The notes beneath the pieces were generated by a model that saw only the letters and a list, made by a program, of their open reading frames with translations, was not told where the DNA came from and did not search any database. From Aquanectria penicillioides (taxonomy: Eukaryota > Ascomycota > Sordariomycetes > Hypocreales > Nectriaceae): DNA of 64,000 nt. How positions within the stretch are numbered: position 1 is the first letter of the stretch; every line of letters begins with the position of its first letter. Positions 13,642-25,274 of this stretch are shown piece by piece. The stretch spans positions 377,001 through 441,000 of the forward strand of contig PYIU01000005.1 of assembly GCA_003415625.1 (NCBI GenBank). The letters run 5' to 3'. A program made the position numbers and the translations under genes.

Positions 13642-13673
13642 CGGGAGGTGGTGGGAGGTGGTGGGAGGTGGTG
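13642..13673. repeat. 10-bp minisatellite, about three copies
   Basis: A G-rich unit of about 10 bp (GTGGGAGGTG) is repeated roughly three times in tandem and runs into further GGGA repeats. On the G-rich strand it could form a quadruplex. No gene overlaps it. Confidence 0.75.
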
Positions 13674-14408
13674 GGAGAGGGAGGGAGAGTCGTCTGTCAA
13701 TCAGCCCAGCAGCGCCTGAGTACAGCAGCAAGGACCAACCGCTGGCCAGCCAGGCTTCAAAGCTCCATCCCTGCCTGGACTCGTCTACTCCCAGCGAGCG
13801 ACGAGAGACAGGCTCAGAACCACAGCGTCCCCGGTTGGCTGGCAAGGGGGCCCGGCTCGTGTACGAGGGGCTCCAGGGCTTCTTTGCTTCTGTTTCCAGG
13901 CCCGACCCCGGTCTGCGAGCAGGCCCCCCGGGCGCCGAGAGAGAACAACCAGGATCTTGGGTCCCCACAGCAAGAGTTGGCCACAAAGGGCCACAGAGGG
14001 TCACAGAGGAACCCATTGGCGTGGTACTCCGTAGGCGAAAAGCAAAGGATACCTACCCTGCCTACGGATATCCTGCGAGGCAAACTCCACTGCGAAAGCC
14101 CTGCCCTAGCCCAGCCAGCCTGTGGAGCTGTGGGATGGATCGGTACATGTACTCCGTACGTCGCACTCATCGGAAGCCTGGCAGCAGCCAATGTACCCTA
14201 ATACATGGGGGGAGCTGTCGCAGTGGCAGGTAGGTACCTACCTATCATCACGTAGTGGTCGTGGGCGGGCAGCACAGAGTTGTAGCGGAGCGGAGATGCC
14301 CTGTTCCTACTGGGGGCCACTGAGGCTTACTGCAGGGTCGGCAAGAAACGAGAAAGCCCGCCCAACCACGGCTCTCCGAGGTGCTCTCAGTTGAACCGCC
14401 CGCCTCCA

Positions 14409-14432
14409 AGCCAGCCAGCCAGCCAGCCAGCC
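14409..14432. repeat. (CAGC/CCAG)n tetranucleotide microsatellite
   Basis: About six tandem copies of a CCAG-type tetranucleotide. It lies in the non-coding stretch upstream of the 16.4-kb gene. Confidence 0.8.
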
Positions 14433-15120
14433 TTTCCACTGTGTGTAGCCTTGGAGAGAAATTGCGTAAAGTCGGGCTTGCATTGGTGCACTTGGAATCG
14501 AGCAGTAGCCTCCATTCGTCGTTCCTTGTCTCTCCTCTTGATCTATCCGTATCTCCATCTCATCATCCTTGTTGCATCTATATCTTCACCACCACACGAT
14601 ATTTGTAAAAACAAATTGACAACGTAAAAGGAATGTAATCCAGGAAAAACCAAGAATTCACGAGAGATACGGAGATATAGTCCCGGGCGACTCAGCCTCT
14701 TCCTTTCACTTTCTCTCTTGGTCTCTTGTCGTGATCCCCCCCACAACCAGGGCAGCCTGCCTCCCCGTGCCATCCCATCAATCAGCGGCCATCGATACAG
14801 TACATCGATACACCCATCCCATCCGACGCAACAAAGCTCCCCTTGTCTAATCCTGACCCTGTCTCTCTCTATAATCCGCCGCGTTATACCTCTCCAGGAA
14901 AGCACGGTACACGCACACGCACACCACAAGCACGTACCACGGCAAGGACCAGACAGACGTCTCATTACTTTGGGGGGGGGCCTGCACCCGCATAGCAACA
15001 CGACAGCACAGCATACAGCAGCGGTACAGCAAAGCAACGCACATCACAGCAAAGAAACAGAAGAATCAGCCCAAAGGGCAATCAATCAGCAAAACCTGGT
15101 ACGTACTTAAAACCGCAAGT

Positions 15121-15152
15121 ACCAGAGTACCAGAGTACCAGAGTACCAGAGA
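15121..15152. repeat. 8-bp minisatellite ACCAGAGT, about four copies
   Basis: Three perfect copies of ACCAGAGT and a fourth incomplete one lie in tandem. The array is about 1.3 kb upstream of the start codon of the Pro/Ser-rich protein gene. No function is evident. Confidence 0.85.
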
Positions 15153-16435
15153 TACCGTACGGATCCTGCCGCGGGTATCCGTAGCATTTGGCGACCTCCA
15201 GTCCATGTACTTGCGCCCAACCGACAGCTCAACACGTGGACTACCTGCAACCGCTGCCATTGTCAAGTCTCAACCACCTCGACTCACTCGGTTGCTGCAC
15301 CCCCGCGTCCAGCGTGCGTCCAGCCTGGTGCCCAGCCTGTCCCATCATCCCATGCTCGCGGCCACGCACACGCCCATGACCTGGTTCTCCGCATCGATTA
15401 TAACCATCATGTCCGGCTAGTTTCTGGCCTTTCTTTTCCCAGCGGCTTTTCTCGGATTCCAATTCCTTCTCTTCTTTGCCGCCTCTTGTCTCGTCTCGCC
15501 TTTAGCAGAGGGCAGAACCGGGCCAGAGAAAAAAAAAAAAGAGCCCAGTCATCTCTCGAATTGTTACGAGTCACAACAACAGCTCGAGCTAGCAAACGCC
15601 CGCCAGCCAACCAACATCAACGACGCCAACGAAAGCAGAACGAGGCAGACAAACGAACAAAAGCAACAGCTGGAGTCACCAACTCACACACTCTAGCCTC
15701 TTTGTTTTTTTGTTTATTCTTCACCAATACTCGCCACTGCCGTCCACCACAACAAACAACAAATAAACAGCTAGCGGAGAGACAGTGCGTGCCTCGTCTT
15801 GTCCTAGCAGCAAGGACCAAAGGCAATCCGCCCAGCGCCCGGAGGCCGGAGCTAGAAACACCGCCCACTCACCCGCTAACCCGCCCACCCACCACGCATT
15901 GCGCATTGCGCACAGGAAAAAAAAAAAGAAACCCGGGAAGCCGCCGCCCTCGCAAGGTTCTAAGAGGTTCCTACCCACTCGCCCTCCCCCCCACCAGCGC
16001 CTGGCTCGTCGACCTTGCTGCCCCCACCTGCCCTTGCCAACCACGCTTGCACGCTTCCGCGCCCAGACCAGAAACAGCAACCGCAGCCTGGAGCCCAACG
16101 CCAACGCAAGTGCCAACGTCCACAGTCCCGAGCCCGAGAGTCCGCAAACCCACAAGCCCCTCCCTTCCCTTCCGGCCCACATTTTCTGACAGGGTCAATC
16201 CACACTCGGCGCCGCCGCCACCTAGTATTTTGCTGTGCCACACCCACACCACTGCAGCCATCGCAACCATCTCTCCAGACTTAGAGCAGCCGGCGTCCTC
16301 TTTCGCATTCCCCTTCTTCTCTCCTCTACATCCACCCAGAAAAACAAAGTACGATACGACACTGCAACCCACGACACAGTCACGGCTTCCTCTCTCCCTC
16401 ACGCCTTCCCAAGGCCCCGACCCTCGGCCGGCACC

Positions 16436-16849
16436 ATGTCGCCAACCCTGAAGCCGCTGCTGCTCCCGCAGCTGGTTGAAGAGCGCCGCAAGTGGGAGGT
16501 TCAGCAGTCCAGCCCCGACATCGATCGCGATCTCGCCTACGTCTACTACACCACCAACTCTTCCTCATCCGATGTCGCTTCTCCCGTTACTCCCACTTTC
16601 TCTCCCAAGGGTCACTTCCGCATCTCGAGCTCTACTTCTTCTCTCGATCTCTCGCCTCAGCTGCAAGAGAGCCCAGTCTCTCCAACTCAAACCATCCACT
16701 CCAAGACCGCCAAGCGCTTGTTGCCCGATGTGCAGGAGGAGCCTTTAGAACCCGAAGACATCATTCAAGCTTCCAAAGTTGCTGACCACTTTGGTCTCTA
16801 CAGCTGTCTCTGTATGTTTCCTTCTTTTCCTATTCCCCGCCCTCTGCCC

Positions 16850-16891
<42 letters not shown>

Positions 16892-18237
16892 TAAGAGCTC
16901 AACTAACACGGCTCGCTTTTTTCACACACAGGCGACCAACCTTGTGAGCACCGAAATAGCTCCGAGGACATCATGTTTCACGACTATGATCTCGACTACG
17001 ACATGGGATTTCTGAGCGACGGCGACGCCTCTGTCGACGGCCGCTACTCCCGCAAGAGGAGTGGTTCCGAGTCGCCTTTCAGCGGCTTCACTTCCCGCCT
17101 TGGCTCCCGCCTCCCAAGCATGTCCCGATGGAAGACTGGTAGCCGAAGAGCCAACCCAATCTTCTCTCCCGGTAATGAGCTCAGCTTGGAGAGCGTGGTC
17201 CTCTCTGGTGCTCCCTCTAGCCGCTCGTCGTCCATGTCTGCCCCAGCCGACCTGGCCCTGAGCGAGGCAACGAGCAGTCTATCCTGCCCACCCCTGCCTT
17301 GTCTTTCTACGAGAGCACTGAGAGCATCAACTTGCCTTCGCCCATTGACATTGAGCAAAGCCGCACCGAGCGATGTAGCCTTGAGAGGGAGCGCGGCATG
17401 GCCACCACCCCCCTCCTCCCGCCGCTCATGACCAGCCCTCTCAGCGCACCTCCACTGGAGTCCCCTCTACAGTCTCCTACAGTGGCGCCCTCCCCAACCA
17501 CTACCGAGATACAATCTCCCTCGTCCACGCTCACTCATTTCCCGAGACCCTCTCTCAGCAGCAAGCCGTCTGTCTCATCTTTCCGATTCGCACCAAACAG
17601 CCCCGAGCTACCCCTGCCGCTCCCCGCCATGCTACAGGAGCACGATGAGTGGTCCGACCGCCTTGGCCACGCCAACTTCACCATCACCCCCCAGCCTTAC
17701 CAGCCCGAAGCGATCAACCTCGAGGCTCTCAGGCAGCTACGCAATGACTGGGACACAGCTCGGTGCAACTACACCAAGCACCTGGTCCGCACTGGCGAGA
17801 ACTATGGTGAGACGAGCAAGATCTATGCTTTGACCGAAGCCAAGTGGGCGGAGACTGAGAAGCGATGGCGTTCAACGCACGACGACCTCATGGAGCAAAT
17901 TGTAACCATCACAAACTCGGCTCCCCCCTCGATGACGGCAACTCGAAGCCGCAGCCGCGGTCGTGGACGTGCCCGTGCCAGCAGTGGTGGCTCCGCCCTC
18001 GGTCGACCACCTGTCGACGACGTCTTTGCCGGTATGCAATGGCGACGCCTGGAGGATGGCATGCCTAGTGCCGTCCCGCGCCTGCTCGATGCTGAAGGCA
18101 AATTCCCCTCCCGGGGCGACGAGGATATTGTGGGACCCATGCAAAGGGACGAGGTGATGCTGCGCGCCCACAGCGAGGAGCGCAAGGGTGCACGATTCTG
18201 GAAGAGCCTTGCTGGAAAGGTCGGCCTCCGAAAGTAA
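16436..18237 (+). CDS. Large Pro/Ser-rich fungal protein, one intron, apparent -1 frameshift
   Basis: The start ATG at 16436 has a good context (CACCATG). Exon 1 is 16436-16811. A 120-nt intron (16812-16931, GTATGT..CAG) contains a long CT repeat. Exon 2 runs 16932-18237 and ends in TAA. The protein is about 560 aa. It has a Ser/Pro/Thr-rich low-complexity N-terminal half with an acidic, Tyr/Asp-rich stretch just after the intron, then a more ordered segment (roughly residues 370-460, with HDEWSDRLGHANF and LRQLRNDWD) and an Arg/Ser-Arg tail. It resembles fungal proteins labelled only as Pro/Ser-rich, of unknown role. The reading frame changes between about 17237 and 17272: before it frame 2 is open, after it frame 1 continues with PTPALSFYESTES-like sequence. 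Adding one C to the CCCC run at 17241-17244 would join both parts. An alternative intron 17172-17266 restores the frame too but has a poor acceptor. I favour a missing base. The real coding status is strong; the function is unknown. Confidence 0.85.
16851..16887. repeat. (TC)n microsatellite inside an intron
   Basis: About 18 CT dinucleotides in the single intron of the Pro/Ser-rich protein gene, about 45 nt before the acceptor. It may act as an extended polypyrimidine tract and is likely length-variable between strains. Confidence 0.9.
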
Positions 18238-18840
18238 TGGAGCCTCCCCAACAAGGAAGTTGAAACCGATGTGCGCATCAACCCCAAACGATAATTTCTA
18301 TTTACGACCTGGATTCGATGACGAGCTCGACGAAAACCACCAAGCCGACGACTACCACCGACTTCCACCAGGCTTGGGGGTTTCCCCCCCCCGTTTCTTA
18401 ATTTCTTCTTCTGTTTGTTGTTTCATTTTCTTCTTCTTCATTTTCATTTGAGATACCCCGACTCTTGTCACTCCTTTGGGCTATGTCCCCACACGATAGC
18501 CACGACGGCACACGGCGATTTACCTGCAAGCTCCCGCGTCTGGGAATGGGTTTTCAGGCGCAGCACATACTATTCTGCTATTGTTTAGATCTGTAGATAA
18601 CTTGGGGGATGGAAAGGAATGCAAGGAAACGGCAATGAAAGGAAAGGGCGTTTGTTGGAAAGAGGACCCATTGCAGCGTTCAAAATCCAAAAGTTTTAGA
18701 CATGGAAAGGCGGCCAAACAAAAGGGACGAGGAGCAACCTGGATTGAGCTCCTGGAGTTTTTTTTCTTTCAGTTTATTTTCTTCTTTTTTCAATCTGGAG
18801 GTGTGTTGTGCATCATGTGCAACACACAAACACCTTACAG

Positions 18841-18882
18841 ACAAGGACAAGGACAAGGACAAGGACAAGGTCAAGGTCAAGG
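18841..18882. repeat. Hexamer tandem repeat ACAAGG, seven copies
   Basis: Five perfect copies of ACAAGG are followed by two TCAAGG variants. It lies about 600 bp past the stop codon of the Pro/Ser-rich gene, outside any supported gene. Confidence 0.9.
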
Positions 18883-19906
18883 CGAAGAGGCAATTGATTG
18901 GCTTGGGTCGGAACTGGCAGGTTAGGCAAAACAGAACAAAATCAAGGCCAGTGGAAGATGTCACGAACAAAGGATGTTGTATCATCATGTGTATCCCTAT
19001 GGATTCTACTGGTTGTTTCTTGGTTGTCTCTTGCTTCTACAGGCGGATGATGCGGGGAAGAGATACATTTGGCTGTACACTAACAGCTCTCCGGCCTTTG
19101 GGGGTGTGAATAACAACAGCCCAGTTGAAAGGTGTCGAGGAGGATGAGGGCTAAAAGGCCCTTGCAGTGGAGGAAGAGTCAAGTCAATCAGGATAATTAA
19201 AAAAAAAAAAAGTTCAAATCAATTACTTCTCCGATGAATGGTGTGATTATGTGTGCTCATTTCTGCGGTCTGTAGTTTCATGGCCAACTGCGAATGACCT
19301 GTCAAACGGTTGTTGAGGGTTTGCATGGGAAACGGGAATTCCCACGAACCAGGGGCTGCCAAGGAACATTTCTTGCAGAGAGAAAGCAATTAATAGAGTG
19401 GAACTTGTTGGTCGAAGGAGTCAAAGGGTGGAGGAGGAGGTTAGCCAGCCAGCAGGACAGAGGCAGATACAGAGAGAGACAAGTGCCATGGCAAACGACA
19501 CGATCTATTTCTAGCGAGTCAGGTCCAACGAGTGTAACAGTGTAATGAATCAAGACGGGAGCGAGAGTGCACGTACCTTTGTGAATCACTTCGCTATGTG
19601 TCACACCTCCCTCACGTTGAGCCTCTCGTTTACATTTTGGTATTGAAACTGTTTGTCCCGTGGGCAATTCACAGCCACCTAGGGATAGAGTTTGACGCCG
19701 CCTCAATTGAAGAGACCCGTTGACAAAAAACAAACAAACGATGCAAATAAAAAAACAAAAAGATGATCGTCACTGGCGAAACAAAGCCTCATCTTCAGCC
19801 CCCTCCGTCAGGCTGATGACGACATGGTTCGGAATCACCGCGCACCGACGCTTAGCGGCATCGCGCGCCCGCGTGTGTGTACGTACGTAGTAGGTTGACG
19901 AGAGAG

Positions 19907-19930
19907 CACACATACACACACACACACACA
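19907..19930. repeat. (CA)n microsatellite
   Basis: About twelve CA dinucleotides with one interruption, in non-coding sequence. Confidence 0.85.
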
Positions 19931-20378
19931 TTCACACGGACCATGGACGCACACACGCAAGCAGTCGAGGAATCAAGCAAACGCCTGCGTTTCAGGTCCC
20001 ACGCGGTTTGGCGGGTTGCGCCACCTTGTTTCGAAGGGCAAACTATAGACCAAGCCACGTAGAGACGGATTTTTTTTTTGGGGTTGGCATTTAGGCTTTT
20101 TTGGGCTTAATAATTTCTGGTTGTAGATTGATGTTTCCCCTCTTTCCTTGGACTTGGGACGATGCGCTAGTAGTAGCAGCAGTAGGAGCCAGCAGCGCCG
20201 CGGCGGCACCAGAACCAACTGGAAATAGCAAGCATGAAGAGCATAGCATACGGAGTAATGCATTTGGCAACTCCACTCAATGCCGAGAGTTGGGCATTGA
20301 CCAATGTACGGTGGTTGTGGTGGTTGGTTGCGGTGGTCGGAGTTTGTTTGGCTGACATTGCCATGTATTATTGTTGTT

Positions 20379-20450
20379 ATTAATATTGTTGTTGTTGTTA
20401 TTATTATCATCACCACCACCACGGACCACCATTACCATCATCATCGTCAT
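20379..20450. repeat. Compound triplet repeats (TTG/TTA/CAC/CAT)
   Basis: Interrupted triplets of the TTG, TTA, CAC and CAT type follow each other over about 70 bp. Several frames remain open through it only because of the triplet periodicity, which explains spurious open frames here. Confidence 0.7.
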
Positions 20451-22212
20451 CATTCTTGGCCCCCCTCCTCCTCCTCTGCCGCTCCCCGGTCGGCTCTCAC
20501 AAGTGCTGCTGCAACCCGACTGCTTGCCTTGACTGACCTGAAGATGGGGGAAGCGCGGGGCGCTGCATGCCGGCCGTCGGCCGGGCTTGTGTCAGGCTTG
20601 CACAACCACCGACGGCTTGACGGGCTGTTGTTTGCCGGGGATGAGACGGGGAGGTGGTGCAACCCTACCAAGAAGTTGCCAGCGAATGCGTAGCGAGATG
20701 CAAGGCATCGGGCCTGATAGGTGGTGTCCGGGGGCCGGGAGGAGAGTGGCCCGACGGGAGGGGCCAGCAAAAGACAGATCTTGTCTCTTTTCTGACGGTC
20801 CCTATGTGCGTGGTGTTTTTATTCTTCGTACAGCTCACCAGTCACAAAGCGAGGCGGGATGACGAAAGGACAAGGGGGGGGAAAAATGAATTCGATCGGC
20901 CGCAAAACGCGGAGGTCCGCTGCTGTGCCGATTGGGTGATATAGGCCGCCCTTCTTTTGCCTTGCTTTGACTCGACTTTGACTTGCTCGCCCTTGGGTTT
21001 CATCTGCAGCTCGTGCGGACGACAGGGCCTTGGTTGGGAAAAAGGGCCCGTCCGTGAGACACTCGGATGCGTCTGTTTGACTTCCGGCCACTGCGCTGCG
21101 CTGCCCCGAGCTGCACGTTTCCGCCGCCTTGGATATGTGTTCGACACTTTGACGTTTGCCGAGGGGAGGGGGGGCCTTGTGACATGCACAATTGGCATTG
21201 GGCAAATATTTTGGCTTAGTTGCCCATTTCCCCCCCCCTCCCTTTCTCTGTGGGCGGTGTTCTTTTTTCAGCCCACGGGAACGTGCAGCCCGCTCTATGG
21301 CTGAGTCTGCTTGAAAAGACAGCGAGCACGGCATCGATGGAGCCGAGCGACGGGAGAAGATGGGCGGAAAGAAGACCTTTCTCGGACAAGGGATGATTTG
21401 GCTGTCTTGGTTTCAGGCGGGAGGCGGCACGGGGCTGGCAAAATGCATCGGGGCTTGTCTCGCGATGCCATTGACGGCATCGGTGAGTCAATCTGAAGGG
21501 CGGCGAGACCTAAAGACATGTCTCAGTGAGTGCCTGGATGAAGGCGGCAAACATTGGGGTTGCTGGGTGTCTGAGGCCAACGGCACCTAGTCTTGACTAC
21601 TTCTGATTTGTGTCTGCAGGGATGAGTCTAACGTGTAGAGATTTAGGAAATCATAGTTTCTGGTCTCAGTATTGAATTACCTATGGGAAGTCATAGGTTT
21701 CATACCTGAGGCTCACCTCCGTTATCGATCAGTTGTAGAATATTCTTCATTTGTGATTACCTGTCATGATTGCAGCAACAGGTAAGGGCTCACGGGATTG
21801 GTCGTTGCGATGTGTGGTGTGAGTTACCAAAGAGGAGCTATTTAGCCCTTGAAATCAGGTTAACCAAGGGCGTTGGAGGCATTGTCCATAGTTTGCCTGT
21901 TTATTTTCATGCTAGTATTCATCTTACCCACAATACACTCTCAAACGTAAGCGAATAGTCATAAAGTCCTAGTCAAAACGGAACGAATGACTTAATGCAC
22001 AACGACAAACAAAGTTATTGAAGCCTTCTTGTATACCATGGCCTTAGATTGCAACTCACTCACGAGAGCTATTTCATGCCTGGACCATGATCCACAATTC
22101 TCAATCTTCATCCTACGTTCCAGCTACCTGAGAGTCCTGCTTATGACAAGCAACTTGAAGCAACAGAGAACCATCCATTTCACATTGTGATTACACGCTG
22201 TTGGCCAACACG

Positions 22213-22652
22213 ATGCCTTCCGAGACCGACACGACTACTGAAAACTCGGCTCTAGCAGTTGCTGATGATGGTATGTCTTTGAGCACCAAACTACTTGAGA
22301 GAGACCAACAACATTTGCTCAAAATGCTGTAGAACAATTTGCCGCCGTAGTCTCGGACTTTCAAAAGGCCATGGTCCAATTCAATCAGTTAGCTAAACAA
22401 GATTTGTGTGAAGCCAAAGAGACCTTCAGCACAGCCATTACTTCCTTCATCAAAGCCTACGATGAGAATGAGGAAATACGACGGAAGAGTGGGCTTGAAC
22501 GAAGACCGATACCGGGACCTTCTTGGAACATGCTGAACTGGTTGAGGAAGGAGGCCGAGATTATGCAGAAGTCGTTTTGTGATCCAGATTCACATCCATA
22601 CATTGGGGAAAACGCGATGCAGAGACTCATGGAGCTTCTCATGACCGAATAA
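22213..22652 (+). CDS. Hypothetical protein, 125 aa, one intron
   Basis: Exon 1 is 22213-22270 and starts at ATG. The intron is 22271-22332 (62 nt, GTATGT..TGTAG, with CTCAA-type branch sequence upstream of the acceptor). Exon 2 is 22333-22652 and ends in TAA. The join restores one frame exactly. The N-terminus is Ser/Thr/Asp/Glu rich. Residues about 20-60 look like an amphipathic helix (QFAAVVSDFQKAMVQFNQLA). The C-terminal half has conserved-looking PIPGPSWNMLNWLRKEAE and ends in a helical IGENAMQRLMELLMTE. No known domain is recognised. It sits alone in an AT-richer island. A short effector-like or accessory-region protein is possible but not shown: no signal peptide is visible. Confidence 0.6.
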
Positions 22653-23538
22653 GGAGCATGGCTGATAGGTTCTGTCGATGATTCATGATCCACCTGGAAG
22701 AAATGGACTGGATCCAAGGGTGAGGGGGCATCCTTCTCGCGCTTCTACTTATGGTGCTACCAGACTCGGTGACCCGGAGGATTATACAACCTTATTGTAA
22801 TTTTGCAACTCTGAGGGTATCGCTAGAATCAAGACCTATGAATCTGGATTGGGTTTTACGGCGATTGTTGGTAAATACTCCAGCAGATAGTTGACCGATA
22901 CCCCCTCGCACTATGAGTTAGTAGTTGCAAAATAGAAACCGAATCACATTCGGAGGGAAGGCTTCGAGTTAACTCTTTGAACCTCTAGTGCATCAAGTGT
23001 TGTGAGGCTCCTCCTTTGAGCGATGGTAAGTCGTGGCGGATGGAACTGATTCAAGTTCATCAGAGCAGTCGACGTCTGAAGCGATGTTTAATAATTTGCT
23101 ATCTTATATAATTCAATGGATGATAGAAAATATAGAAATCGAAGACCATCCTAAGATATCCATTGTCGAACGGTTGGAAACAGCGCTGTGCTGAAGCTGG
23201 TTCTTTTTACTCAACCACTGTAGACGATCCCACCACAACAATTGAACAGAATCAAAAACGAAAAAATTTCAAACACATGCGTTGAATCACAAGCTTGGTT
23301 AAAAGAGAATATCGGGAATTTCTACATTTTCTATGCCTCGTTGAAAAGCACTTGTTTGATCCAGCGCGAGTATGGATGCTGTGTTTCTTCGACTTGTAGG
23401 TACAAAACCCAAATATTAGTTTTACGTTAGTGGCTATTGATTTCTAAATTTCTAAAGATAGCTAGAGCTCAACCTGGATGCTTACAAGCGGAATAGGCTT
23501 TAGTTCAGTTGTGAATGCTCAGTCAGCTGTGAGAACTC

Positions 23539-23563
23539 TGCTCAGCTGGGGTCCAGCTGAGCA
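23539..23563. repeat. Perfect inverted repeat, 11-bp arms, 3-nt loop
   Basis: TGCTCAGCTGG (23539-23549) and CCAGCTGAGCA (23553-23563) are exact reverse complements around GGT. It could be a cruciform-forming palindrome, the tip of a decayed mobile element, or a dyad binding site. The core GCTCAGC recurs in the second palindrome about 115 bp away. Confidence 0.85.
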
Positions 23564-23655
23564 TCGCCTTTGACATCTATCCACAACGAATACGAAGCTC
23601 GATGTAGCCAAATGCAATAGAATCCATAGATTTCAGCCCAGGATTCCATCATGTA

Positions 23656-23690
23656 GAAGCTCAGCCTGGATGAGACACAGGCTGAGCTTC
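23656..23690. repeat. Perfect inverted repeat, 13-bp arms, 9-nt loop
   Basis: GAAGCTCAGCCTG (23656-23668) pairs exactly with CAGGCTGAGCTTC (23678-23690). A related half-site, GAGCTCAACCTGGATG, occurs alone near 23465. The shared AGCTCA(A/G)CCTGGATG wording suggests decayed copies of one element. Confidence 0.85.
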
Positions 23691-25274
23691 ATTGCGTACG
23701 ACACCACAATGAAGAACATCCCAGGATCTGTCAGATGTTTTCTTCAAGGGTTGAGAATAGAATATTATATTACATTAATTCCAAGGCATTATTATTAGAG
23801 TGTAGATACTGTTACATCATTTCAGAGCAACAGAACTTTGGTAAGTTGACGAATTTGGGGGTGGCGAAGTTGCATATACTCTGAGCCCTCAACGAGTGGT
23901 CCAAGTCTTACCCATTGAAGCCAAAACTTACTCTCCCTTCTTTGGATGGCTAACCTGGAGCAATGGCCCATCTTCACTAATGGCTTACGCTCATTGGGTT
24001 TGTTGGTTGACTTGCTCACCGGTTGATTCGGATAACTCGTTGAGACATCTCAGGACAAGAGAGAAGCGAGCAGTCACATTACGGCAACGAATACGAGGAT
24101 AAGCACGAAGCCAATGTAAGCCGGGGAAACTCTTGTCAGCGATGGGCATAGCGGTGACATAATCAGCCAGTTCAGTTCGCCTTGGAGACTTCCCATGCAT
24201 GTTTGGTCAGCAGAAGGTTGGCCAGCTTTATGAGCTGCACTCGGATGGGTGGTCAGCCGTACCTGACCTGGCCTGTGGGTACGGCCCGGCGCCCTGTTGA
24301 TTATTACGAAGCACCTTGAGTCGCTGTGCGCGATGATCAAAATCTTGCGGTGGTTCGACTGAAGCCTGTGAGGAAAGGCTCGAGACACGCTAGGTAGCGA
24401 GACAAGGCATTGCGAAGAAAGAAGAAAAGCATATCGTGAGAGTGAAGCCCCCCCCTCTTGATTGGAGCATAGGCGCCTGGGCTAGATAACCATAGCCTTG
24501 TCTTAGATGATAGAGTAGAGGGATTGGCGTATTACCTGTAGATTAAAGTCTAGGGCCTCGACCCCACTCTTGTGAGTGACGTCAAAAATGCCATTGACGA
24601 TGCCAACTCGTCGTCGCAACCCCACTCTTGAAGTGCTGAATAATTCTCACCAGGTCGAAAAGCTCAAGGCAGCCTGTTTGATCCGCTCCGGCTTGCTCGC
24701 TTGTCGGTTTGTGATTACCCGAACCCCATCTTTGAGACGCTCCGCTCCGCTCCGCCGTCAGCTACTGGCCTGCTCCCGGGTTGCTGGCTTGCTCGCTGCT
24801 CGCGAGTTGCACCTAGAGGCGAACTGGAAGCTTCGGCCAAGGCTTTGCAGGCCATGAGTGGGGGATAGCTGAAGCACAAAAAGAGCAATCCGTGGCATGT
24901 CGAATCGGCCGCGGGCAGCGGAGCTCGCTTGGCCCGGCCATTTTCACCCTCGATAAATAGCGAGGCAGGCAGTCTGCTCTATCTCTCGCCTCATTTCAAG
25001 TGAACTGAGGGCATTCGTAGTGTCTGGGATATCGCAATCGGGAGAGCTCGCGACAGGGATCACATTTACTGCCTTGGCTCTGAACTGCCGATGACGCCCT
25101 AGATCTAAGATCTGACAAGCCGGCAGAGCGTGGATACCCCAGCTTTCTTACGGTTTCACCAACCTCATTTCAGCCAACGTGGGCGAAGATCACCATACCA
25201 GCCTTGGCCACAGCCATTGTCAATATCAGGCTTCAACAAGCCAGCACCGTCTAATCTGCCATCCGCTACCAGTT

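Larger units (their letters stand above)
1718..16435. other. 14.7-kb stretch without a supportable protein gene
   Basis: No open frame here shows a recognisable domain, a consistent exon series or coding-like composition. Most is GC-rich with poly-A/T runs of 7-13, short tandem repeats and pyrimidine-rich segments. Open frames up to 339 codons exist (for example minus strand 11868-12887 and plus strand 4747-5469) but translate into low-complexity or skewed sequence. The last 0.9 kb (15.5-16.4 kb) is rich in C, A and CT and resembles a long 5' untranslated leader of the gene at 16436. Hidden genes made only of very short exons, or long non-coding RNAs, cannot be excluded. Confidence 0.5.
18238..22212. 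other. 4-kb non-coding stretch
   Basis: The first few hundred bases are T-rich and fit the 3' UTR of the preceding gene. The rest holds poly-A/T runs, CA repeats, a hexamer repeat and triplet repeats at 20.3-20.5 kb, but no coding region I can support. Composition turns AT-richer from about 21.6 kb. Confidence 0.5.
22653..25274. other. 2.6-kb non-coding stretch with palindromes; promoter of the metallo-hydrolase gene at its right end
   Basis: AT-rich to about 24.4 kb with two long perfect palindromes near 23.55 and 23.67 kb, then GC-richer. GATAAATA at 24952-24959 lies about 320 bp upstream of the ATG at 25275 and may be the core promoter. A three-codon upstream open frame (ATG at about 25091) lies in the presumed leader. 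No other gene is seen. Confidence 0.5.

Noticed and set aside
15486..16451. 321-codon open frame just before the Pro/Ser-rich gene
   Set aside because: Made of CA- and CT-rich low-complexity sequence and overlaps the real start codon in another frame; best seen as a 5' leader.
17172..17266. Second intron in the Pro/Ser-rich gene to explain the frame change
   Set aside because: The acceptor (GCGAG) is poor and the removed part reads as normal Ser-rich coding sequence; a missing base in the C-run is simpler. Not fully excluded.
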